This document shows, one piece after another, positions 6,796 to 12,337 of a stretch of DNA of 18,738 nt (position 1 is the stretch's first letter; each line of letters starts with the position of its first letter). The notes below the pieces were generated by a model, which ran no database searches, was not told the DNA's origin, and saw nothing but the letters and a program-made list of their open reading frames with translations. The position numbers and the translations under genes are program-made. Source of the DNA: JAPLXD01 sp041662765 (GTDB lineage: Bacteria > Patescibacteriota > Minisyncoccia > Moranbacterales > UBA11712); contig JBAZRT010000011.1 in assembly GCA_041662765.1 (NCBI GenBank), positions 1 through 18,738 of the forward strand. The letters run 5' to 3'.

Positions 6796-8095
6796 AGTCG
6801 TTCCATAGAATTCTTTTGTCGCCGATCGCCATTGTTTCCTCCGCGCCTTTTCCTGTCACAACAACAATATCTCCAGGCCTTGCAATCTGCAAGGCTTTTT
6901 TGATGGCCCCGCGGCGGTCCAAAATTCGCCAAGCGTTTTCGTTTTCTTTTTTGCGCGCTTCGACGCCCGCAAAAACCTCGTCAATGATCTGCTGCGGATC
7001 TTCATGATATGGATCTTCGTTCGTTACAATTGCATAGTCCGCGTATTTTGCGACAATCCCACCCATGATCGGCCGCTTGCCTCGATCCCTCTCACCGCAA
7101 GATCCAAAAACAGCAACGACCTTCGAATTTTCTTTTTTTATCCCAGAAATATACTTATAAAGTTTTTCCAAAGAATCCGGCGTAACGGCATAATCGACAA
7201 TTATTTCCAAATCGCGATTGTTCTTGATTCTTTCCATCCTTCCCGGAACACCTTTGATCTTCGCGAGCGCCTCAGATATATTTTTGAGTCCTATTTCTTG
7301 CGACAATCCGACGCACAGCGCCGCGAGCGCGTTTTCAACATTGAACTCGCCGGGAAGATTGATCTTAAATTCGGTACTCGATACTTGGAACTTGGTATTT
7401 TTTATGCCCAGCTCAATATTTTCAGCAACAATAGTCTTTATTTTCGCGCTGTTATTTTGCGCTTTACCTACCTTGGCAAGCCTCGCCTCCGGCTGGATTT
7501 TTGCGCTTTGAGTTCCGAGAATATAACCATATTTCTCATCCACGTCGTATTTCAAAAAATTGTCAGCAAATTCCATTCCCAAATTAACCACGGATACTTT
7601 CTTTCCCGATTTCCCAGAGTGCCCCAGCATCGCGAACAGCTTCTCTTTCGCCTTTGCATATTCTTTCATTGTTTCATGGTAGTCCAGATGCTCACGTGTG
7701 ACGTTCGTGATCACCGCTACATCGAAATCTATTCCCCAAGCTCGATTCTGATCGAGAGAATGCGAAGATACTTCGAGAATCATGTATTCGCACCCGGCTG
7801 ACACCGCCTGTCTCAGAAATTTTTGGAGAGCCCAGCCAGAAAGCGTCGTGAATTTGCTTTTATTGACCCACTCCTTTTCAGCGATCTTGAAATTGATCGT
7901 CGATGCAACGGCGACCCTGTAGCCTGCCTCCTCCAATATCTTCGCGATCATCTGCGTCGTTGTTGTCTTCCCGTTTGTTCCCGTCACCCCGATTACTTTC
8001 AATTTCCGCGATGGAAAGCCATACCAAACATTTGCCAAGATCGCTCGGAACAAATGATATATGTTTTTCATGGCTTGGGGGATGATGTTTTTCAT
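6758..8095 (-). CDS. murE: MurE-like Mur ligase lacking the N-terminal domain
   Basis: Probable UDP-MurNAc-dipeptide:amino acid ligase of peptidoglycan synthesis. 445 residues from ATG 8095. A second ATG at 8071 is equally close to the conserved part. The ATP site GVTGTNGKTTTT is at 37-47, where canonical MurE has it near residue 110, so the UDP-binding N-terminal domain is missing. The central domain has LEVSSHSLDQNRAWGIDF and TNVTREHLDYHETMKEY with the K148/K150 region; the C-terminal domain has GRMERI, GSCGERDRGKRPIMG and VTGKGAEE. Two signature motifs differ: DYAVTPD at 301-307 where DYAHTPD is usual, and EDPY at 360-363 where meso-DAP enzymes have DNPR. The amino acid added therefore cannot be read off. 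Residues about 197-219 look like an extra insert. Very likely a lineage-typical CPR form rather than a broken gene. Confidence 0.88.
   Translation of the reverse strand: MKNIIPQAMKNIYHLFRAILANVWYGFPSRKLKVIGVTGTNGKTTTTQMIAKILEEAGYRVAVASTINFKIAEKEWVNKSKFTTLSGWALQKFLRQAVSAGCEYMILEVSSHSLDQNRAWGIDFDVAVITNVTREHLDYHETMKEYAKAKEKLFAMLGHSGKSGKKVSVVNLGMEFADNFLKYDVDEKYGYILGTQSAKIQPEARLAKVGKAQNNSAKIKTIVAENIELGIKNTKFQVSSTEFKINLPGEFNVENALAALCVGLSQEIGLKNISEALAKIKGVPGRMERIKNNRDLEIIVDYAVTPDSLEKLYKYISGIKKENSKVVAVFGSCGERDRGKRPIMGGIVAKYADYAIVTNEDPYHEDPQQIIDEVFAGVEARKKENENAWRILDRRGAIKKALQIARPGDIVVVTGKGAEETMAIGDKRILWNDSKVIREVLRERE
7373..7405 (+). repeat. Copy of an intergenic-type repeat inside murE
   Basis: This stretch (GGTACTCGATAC, then TTGGAACTTGGTATTTTTT) resembles the spacer repeat at 12338-12376, sharing the GGTA start and an identical 12-base end, TTGGTATTTTTT. 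On the minus strand it is read as KNTKFQVSST within MurE (about residues 232-241). Resemblance judged by eye; chance is not excluded. Confidence 0.35.
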
Positions 8096-8101
8096 GGCTT
8101 G
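8061..8101 (-). repeat. Tandem duplication carrying two murE start codons
   Basis: CAAGCCATGAAAAACAT occurs twice on the minus strand (8101-8085 and 8077-8061) with a 24-base period. Each copy supplies an in-frame ATG, giving the protein start MKNIIPQAMKNIY. The first copy directly follows the -10 box. Confidence 0.9.
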
Positions 8102-8102
8102 A

Positions 8103-8108
8103 ATTATA
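8103..8108 (-). promoter_or_regulatory. Predicted -10 box of murE
   Basis: Perfect TATAAT on the minus strand, seven bases before ATG 8095, again predicting a leaderless or near-leaderless mRNA. No good -35 box is seen at 16-18 bases. A second TATAAT lies about 20 bases further upstream (around 8125-8130). Confidence 0.45.
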
Positions 8109-8225
8109 CTAGCATTAATTATAGAATAGGATAGCAAAATAAAATGCACAAGGAGAGGAGGAGGGCAACATGTTTGAAGGAGGAGTTTTGCGAATTTTAC
8201 CGCAAACTATAATATTATCGGGAGT

Positions 8226-8231
8226 TATAAT
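8226..8231 (+). promoter_or_regulatory. Possible -10 box before the small basic ORF
   Basis: TATAAT at 8226-8231, with another TATAAT at 8208-8213. Neither has a convincing -35 box. Eight bases after the first lies ATG 8240 of a nine-codon ORF (MTFMRFYRT), which ends two bases before the ATG at 8272. Confidence 0.3.
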
Positions 8232-8271
8232 ACGTTTTTATGACTTTCATGCGTTTCTACCGCACGTGAAG

Positions 8272-8457
8272 ATGTATGTTCTCAAGAAAAAACGCAAAAA
8301 GCTGAAGAAATCCAAGCTAAGCAAGCGTCAACTTCGAGAACAGGATTTCCTGCCGTTGAGAGGAATAACGGGCAACGGCCAGGCAATTGCGGATGTCATC
8401 ACCCGGTTCAACATCGAAGCGGGCTTCCCCGTTCCGGCCTTGCCGGCAAAAAAATAA
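8272..8457 (+). CDS. Small lysine-rich hypothetical protein
   Basis: 61 residues from ATG 8272: a strongly basic N-terminus (MYVLKKKRKKLKKSKLSKRQ) followed by a less biased part, ITGNGQAIADVITRFNIEAGFP. I do not recognise a family. The basic start could bind nucleic acid, but nothing proves it. An upstream in-frame ATG at 8170, preceded by a strong purine-rich Shine-Dalgarno (GGAGGAGG at about 8152-8162), would add 34 residues of hydrophobic sequence; I cannot decide between the two. Two TATAAT boxes lie between these starts and favour the shorter one if used. The ORF ends at the base of the hairpin 8456-8492. Otherwise the 406-base spacer 8096-8501 holds only the murE promoter. Confidence 0.5.
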   Translation: MYVLKKKRKKLKKSKLSKRQLREQDFLPLRGITGNGQAIADVITRFNIEAGFPVPALPAKK

Positions 8458-8492
8458 AAGGGTATTTATTTAAGGAGGATAAATACCCTTTT
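8456..8492. terminator. Strong 14-bp hairpin, likely terminator, stronger on the minus strand
   Basis: A perfect 14-bp stem (8456-8469 with 8479-8492) with a 9-base loop, TTAAGGAGG. On the minus strand the 3' arm runs into TTTTATTTTTTT, a good terminator tail for transcripts arriving from the hydrogenase side. On the plus strand the tail is only TTTTAG, so termination after the small ORF would be weaker. The loop contains the perfect Shine-Dalgarno AAGGAGG (8472-8478), 23 bases before the protease ATG at 8502. Confidence 0.7.
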
Positions 8493-8501
8493 AGTCTATC
8501 T

Positions 8502-8948
8502 ATGCAAAGCAAACATACAATCCACATCTTTGGCAATCCGCTTTTGGATTTTGACAATCTTCCGCTGAAGCTCGCGCCGAAACTCGAGAAACTTTTTCCC
8601 GAAATAAATTTTGTCATCACTGATCCGAACGAAAATATCAAACCGGTAAATAAAGAACTGATCATAATCGACACGGTTGAAGGTGCAAAAAAAGTCACCC
8701 TGATCGATGACCTCGAAAAAATCCAAACCGAAAAAATATATTCTCTTCATGACTTTGATCTCGCCCTCAACTTAAAGCTCCTCCATAAAATCGGCAAACT
8801 CGAAAAAGTGAAGATTTTCGGCGTACCGATGGAAGGTAACAAAAAAGAAATTCTTACACAACTGGCAAAGATGCTAAAAAAATTTATACCCAATTCACCC
8901 GCAAAAAGTGCGACGCGCAGGACATGCAAGGATCATAGGCGCGGATGA
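8502..8948 (+). CDS. Hydrogenase maturation protease (HycI/HybD type, M52)
   Basis: Predicted nickel-dependent endopeptidase that removes the C-terminal tail of the [NiFe] hydrogenase large subunit after metal-centre insertion. 148 residues. Family features: N-terminal IHIFGNPLLDFDNLPLKL at 7-24, with Asp16 (or Asp18) in the position of the first metal ligand of HybD; a second Asp in LIIIDTVEG (Asp57); a His in YSLHDFDLALNL (His83); and the late strand VKIFGVP at 103-109. These three match the Asp/Asp/His ligand set known from HybD. The last 22 codons overlap, on the opposite strand, the 3' end of the large-subunit gene and look unconserved, as if an earlier stop had been lost. Its presence next to the hydrogenase supports the identification. 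Confidence 0.82.
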   Translation: MQSKHTIHIFGNPLLDFDNLPLKLAPKLEKLFPEINFVITDPNENIKPVNKELIIIDTVEGAKKVTLIDDLEKIQTEKIYSLHDFDLALNLKLLHKIGKLEKVKIFGVPMEGNKKEILTQLAKMLKKFIPNSPAKSATRRTCKDHRRG

Positions 8949-10179
8949 GTTTAGAGACTTCAAATATGATATGTTTTTCGAGTTCTTCTTTATCAATGCC
9001 TGTCGCGCAAAAACCAGAAACGATTTTCTCCACATCCTTTTTCATATTCACAAGGTTCTGCGCCGTCGGAATGACCAGCTTCAGATCCTTCACCTTTCCA
9101 TCTTCGATATCAATCGCGTAATATAGCGTTCCTCGCGGAGCTTCAATCGCGCCAGCGCCTTTGCCGGTCAGCCTTTCAGGATCGGCCGGTTTTTCTTTTT
9201 TAAATTTGTTATTTTCCAATAGTTCTATCGAGTGATCGATCGAATGCAAAATCTCGATCGCCTGCGCGAGATTGTTGTCATAGACATTTTCTGAAGGAAA
9301 TCTTTCCAAATATTTCGCCGTATCTTCCTTGGTATTTTCATGCAAATTTTCCTTATTGAGATTCAACCGCGCCAAAGACCCGACCATATATTCCTTTCCC
9401 TCAAATTCAAATCCAGTTGCCTGCGAATATGGAAGCACTATGTTGTGAAGATGATCCCAATAATCTTTTTCTTCGACTTCAAATCCGCTCGTGCTTTTGA
9501 TCTTTCCTTCAAGAAACGAAAAATCATCCGTGACCAGCGCGACAAAATTCGTTTTTCGCTTGAATTTCCAATCGCATTTGAAAAATATATCGATCAGTTT
9601 CAAAACCGCTGGGCGAATTTTTTTCAGCTCGTCGATGATCGACGGAATTTTTTTCGCATCAATTTCCCGACTGAATCCTCCAACTTGTTCAAATGGAGCA
9701 TGAACGGCGCGGCCCGCAATCAGCTCGGACAAATTGTTCCCCGCTTCTTTCACCGCAAGCGCATCGTGGATAAGGTCATGTTCTTTTTCTGGAACATCGA
9801 GAAGGGAATTAATCCCCAAAAGATCCGGCATCGCAAAAAAATAGAGATGCAATGCGTGGTCGCGGATCATCATACTGTATACTGTGAGTTTGCGAAGGAT
9901 CATCGTTTGTTCGCTGATCTTCACCCCGAGCGTTTTTTCAACTGCTTCAATGCAACCAGTGAGGTGCGCAATCGAACACGTTCCGCAAATACGCGAGACA
10001 AGCTGCGGCACAGCGGAATATGACTGGCCACGCACCGCCTGGTTGAAAAACCGCAAATTCTCCATCACTTTCAAATTCACTTCTTCCAGCTTTCCGTTCC
10101 GGATCTTGATATTCAGATCAGCGTGGCCTTCGATCTTGGAGAGTTTGCTAATTTCTACGTCCAAATTGCAACTATGCAT
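8884..10179 (-). CDS. [NiFe] hydrogenase large (catalytic) subunit
   Basis: 431 residues carrying the Ni-Fe(CN)2CO active site for H2 oxidation or evolution, cytoplasmic (no twin-arginine signal on either subunit). Conserved features: SKIEGHADL at about 14-22, the L1 motif RICGTCSIAH with Cys65, Cys68 and His72, the IRDHALHLYFFAMPDLLG helix region, AGRAVH, and the C-terminal L2 motif DPCMSCASH with Cys418, Cys421 and His424. A 7-residue tail (FLRVNWV) follows His424 and is the expected substrate of the adjacent protease. Length and motifs are nearest to soluble group 3 type subunits (sulfhydrogenase alpha, about 430 residues), but the exact group cannot be assigned by eye. It lies 89 bases downstream of the small-subunit gene. 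All four metal-binding cysteines are present. Confidence 0.93.
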   Translation of the reverse strand: MHSCNLDVEISKLSKIEGHADLNIKIRNGKLEEVNLKVMENLRFFNQAVRGQSYSAVPQLVSRICGTCSIAHLTGCIEAVEKTLGVKISEQTMILRKLTVYSMMIRDHALHLYFFAMPDLLGINSLLDVPEKEHDLIHDALAVKEAGNNLSELIAGRAVHAPFEQVGGFSREIDAKKIPSIIDELKKIRPAVLKLIDIFFKCDWKFKRKTNFVALVTDDFSFLEGKIKSTSGFEVEEKDYWDHLHNIVLPYSQATGFEFEGKEYMVGSLARLNLNKENLHENTKEDTAKYLERFPSENVYDNNLAQAIEILHSIDHSIELLENNKFKKEKPADPERLTGKGAGAIEAPRGTLYYAIDIEDGKVKDLKLVIPTAQNLVNMKKDVEKIVSGFCATGIDKEELEKHIIFEVSKLIRAYDPCMSCASHFLRVNWV

Positions 10180-10190
10180 GTTTTTATCTT

Positions 10191-10254
10191 ATTTCGTTGT
10201 ATTCGTGAAATATTCGTTTTATTCGTGTTTAGAAAACACTAATTTTACGAATAA
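10191..10254. repeat. Phased ATTCGT repeats with an inverted copy, between hydrogenase subunit genes
   Basis: Three ATTCGT units lie at 9-11 base spacing (about 10201-10226), preceded by an ATTTCGT variant at 10191. TTATTCGT (10219-10226) is matched by ACGAATAA (10247-10254), and inside them GTGTTT (10225-10230) pairs with AAACAC (10234-10239) over a 3-base loop. It could be an operator, an mRNA hairpin between the subunits, or a dispersed intergenic repeat. Confidence 0.6.
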
Positions 10255-10268
10255 GGACACTAATATAA

Positions 10269-10739
10269 CTAAGTTAAGTATTTCTCAAACACGTTTATAA
10301 ATCTGTCCTCATCGATCGGACAGCCGGAAATATTGTCATCAACTTTCACGACGTCTTTCAATGCCAAGGCTTTCGGCAAAAAATTATATTTCTCCAGATG
10401 TCCTTCAATTTCTTTGAGCTGGCTGATGTTGAAATTGTTCCGTTGACCCGATGGCAAAGCTGTCATCGCGCAAGTACCCATTGCGATCAATATTTTCGTG
10501 TTGGCCCGAATTTTCTCGATATCTTCTTTGTCCCTTTCGCTTGTCACCACGCCTTCCACCAGCGCAATATCCAAGTTTTTGATTTCAACTTTGTCCTTGA
10601 TCGACAAAAAATACACGAGCTCCATTTTCTCAAGCCAGGGAATCAGTTTTTGGTTGAAAATTTCCGTGAGCAAAATGCTGCACCCCTCGTCGCAAGTAAG
10701 TGAAAATATTCCGACACGTTTTTTGTTTTTTGTTTCCAT
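10269..10739 (-). CDS. [NiFe] hydrogenase small subunit, minimal single-cluster form
   Basis: 156 residues, close to the bare flavodoxin-like domain that binds the proximal [4Fe-4S] cluster and passes electrons from the large subunit. Motifs: RVGIFSLTCDEGCS at 8-21, NLDIALVEGVVTSERD at 55-70, AMGTCAMTALPSGQRN at 86-101 (Cys90) and ISGCPID at 137-143 (Cys140). No C-terminal ferredoxin-like extension exists, so only one cluster is expected. The first motif has Cys16 and Cys20 with three residues between, where CxxC is usual; Asp17 sits where the first cysteine is expected. No signal peptide. Its ATG is two bases after the stop of the FemAB-like gene, implying co-transcription and perhaps coupled translation. 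Confidence 0.85.
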   Translation of the reverse strand: METKNKKRVGIFSLTCDEGCSILLTEIFNQKLIPWLEKMELVYFLSIKDKVEIKNLDIALVEGVVTSERDKEDIEKIRANTKILIAMGTCAMTALPSGQRNNFNISQLKEIEGHLEKYNFLPKALALKDVVKVDDNISGCPIDEDRFINVFEKYLT

Positions 10740-10741
10740 TT

Positions 10742-11734
10742 CTAAAAAATTCTTTTTACCTTTTGCAAGGCACGATATAAATTGTATTTTGCCGGCTTCA
10801 GTATTATATCATAGCATCCCGGAAATTGAATCGGCCTGATGCCAGGAGCAAAGCCGGTTTTGAATTTCGTTATTCCCAACCAGCTATTGTCAGCCGCTCC
10901 AGTCCTTATTCCGCCGAGATCATATCTCTCACAGCCCGCTTCTTTCGCATCTTGGATTGCCTGCCACTGCAAAAGGTGCGGCGCCATGGCATTTCGATAC
11001 TCGTTGTCCGATGCTCCATGCATATAGGTCGCCGTTTTTCCGAAAAACAAAACAAGATTGGCAACAATTGTTTTCCCCTCATACTCCGCAACATACAATT
11101 TTAAAACATCACCCGGAATAACCTTGAACATTTTGCGATAATAACTTTCCGGATGCGATTTTATTCTGTCCCGCTCAGAAGTAATTTTGACCAAACGGCA
11201 AAAATCATCAATATGATTTTCTTTCCGCGAACTATATATTTTTACGCCCTTCTTATCAGCCAATTTTATGTTATATCGCGTTTTTTGCTTCATCCCAGCC
11301 AAGATTTCTTCCTCGCCTTTCGAAATATCAATCATCAAAATTTCCCTAGGCTGCATATCAACGGATGATTTTTTTATTTTCAAATTATTCGACAGATTTT
11401 CTCGAATTGATTTCAAATCTTCTTCGCTATTCGGCTCCATCCTGACCCATCCAATATTGTTCTTCCCTGCTAGATCAAAAGACTCATCAAGAAAATTCTG
11501 TATTTTTGATTTTTCAATGACAGGTCCGCGCGATATATAAAAATATTTTCCCACTATCGGCAATGTATGCTCAATAATGTTCGCAAACGCCGCCAGCTCA
11601 CCGTCTTCTTTGGAAATGCTTATCGCAAAAGCATTCCTTCCCCATGCCTCCTGAAATTCTTTCCAATATTCCGATTGCAAAAAGCCCCCGTCGGGGGAAT
11701 TCTTTTGAATAAAGTCCGAGATCTTCTTTTCCAT
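10742..11734 (-). CDS. FemAB/FemX-like peptidyltransferase (GNAT fold)
   Basis: 330 residues. FemAB family enzymes use aminoacyl-tRNA to add bridge amino acids to the peptidoglycan stem peptide. Supporting features: GGFLQSEYWKEFQEAWG at 16-32, the KQKTRYNIKLADKKGVKIY segment in the middle (typical of the first GNAT domain boundary), YMHGASDNEYRNAMAPHLLQWQAIQDAKEAGCERYDLGGI, and the late GITKFKTGFAP. The helical coiled-coil arm of Staphylococcus FemA is not apparent, so the protein is of the shorter FemX/MurM-like class. With a MurE-like ligase in the same window it suggests a bridged peptidoglycan, but the substrate is unknown. It is placed between ruvA (28 bases upstream) and the hydrogenase small subunit (2 bases downstream). 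Confidence 0.85.
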   Translation of the reverse strand: MEKKISDFIQKNSPDGGFLQSEYWKEFQEAWGRNAFAISISKEDGELAAFANIIEHTLPIVGKYFYISRGPVIEKSKIQNFLDESFDLAGKNNIGWVRMEPNSEEDLKSIRENLSNNLKIKKSSVDMQPREILMIDISKGEEEILAGMKQKTRYNIKLADKKGVKIYSSRKENHIDDFCRLVKITSERDRIKSHPESYYRKMFKVIPGDVLKLYVAEYEGKTIVANLVLFFGKTATYMHGASDNEYRNAMAPHLLQWQAIQDAKEAGCERYDLGGIRTGAADNSWLGITKFKTGFAPGIRPIQFPGCYDIILKPAKYNLYRALQKVKRIF

Positions 11735-11739
11735 ACGTA

Positions 11740-11760
11740 AAATGCTAGGTACTATATGCT
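11740..11760 (-). repeat. Intergenic repeat, copy flanking the 3' side of ruvA
   Basis: 21 bases whose reverse complement matches 12345-12365 at 18 of 21 positions. The two copies form inverted repeats just outside ruvA. This one lies between the ruvA stop and the FemAB-like start, and on the minus strand contains TATAGT. Confidence 0.7.
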
Positions 11761-11762
11761 AA

Positions 11763-12332
11763 CTATTTTCCCAAACTCTTAAGCGCCGCTCTCACCCTCC
11801 CCGAGACATCTTTTACACTTTCCGGCACCGCCTTCAGGGCTTCGCGAGCTTGGGAAACGGAATAGCCAAGTGAGACAAGCGCTTCAATCGCCTCCGAATC
11901 CGCACGCGCCATTCCTTGATCTTCGCCAGGCAATTCCGCGATCTTATTGCTGAGCTCAAGAATCACGCGTTCAGCGGTTTTCTTTCCGACACCCGAAACG
12001 CGCGTCAAGATTGAAGAATCCCCGGAGATGATCGCAGTGCGGATAGTCTTCGGTTCGGCAATGGTCAAAATTCCAATCGCCGCTTTGGGCCCGATCCCTG
12101 AAATGGAAATAAGCAATTCAAACATTCCAAGCTCATCAATCGTCAAAAACCCATACAAAGACAGCGAATCTTCGCGGACATAGGTATGCGTGAAAAGCTC
12201 AATTTCTTCCTTTCCTGCAATTTTTCCCATCGCAAAATCGGTGACGAATATTTTGTATCCGACGCCATTCACGTCCACCACGGCATAGTGGTCACGCAAA
12301 AATGCAATTTTCCCTTTTATTTTAGCAATCAT
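11763..12332 (-). CDS. ruvA: Holliday junction branch migration protein RuvA
   Basis: 189 residues, normal family length. RuvA tetramers bind Holliday junctions and load the RuvB helicase. The N-terminal OB-fold domain (MIAKIKGKIAFLRDHYAVVDVNGVGYKI) is followed by the conserved THTYVREDSLSLYGF, two helix-hairpin-helix motifs (SISGIGPKAAIGIL at about 76-89 and RVSGVGKKTAERVILEL at about 111-127) and a C-terminal RuvB-binding domain (EAIEALVSLGYS...EALKAV). Neither ruvB nor ruvC is adjacent. The start ATG 12332 has no clear Shine-Dalgarno; a TATACT in the upstream repeat could serve as a -10 box 12 bases away. Confidence 0.97.
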   Translation of the reverse strand: MIAKIKGKIAFLRDHYAVVDVNGVGYKIFVTDFAMGKIAGKEEIELFTHTYVREDSLSLYGFLTIDELGMFELLISISGIGPKAAIGILTIAEPKTIRTAIISGDSSILTRVSGVGKKTAERVILELSNKIAELPGEDQGMARADSEAIEALVSLGYSVSQAREALKAVPESVKDVSGRVRAALKSLGK

Positions 12333-12337
12333 AAGTT

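Noticed and set aside
7004..7801. 265-codon plus-strand ORF opposite murE
   Set aside because: Antisense to conserved Mur ligase motifs. Its composition (Phe/Arg/Ile-rich, frequent Cys/His) is typical of a shadow frame.
8096..8149. MurE start at 8149
   Set aside because: The extra 18 codons cover the TATAAT box and an AT-rich spacer, and would put the promoter inside the gene.
9340..10023. 227-codon plus-strand ORF opposite the hydrogenase large subunit
   Set aside because: Shadow of a gene with intact L1 and L2 motifs; no independent support.
10191..10254. CRISPR-like array from the repeated ATTCGT units
   Set aside because: Units are only six bases with 3-5 base gaps. There are no spacers of CRISPR length and no cas genes.
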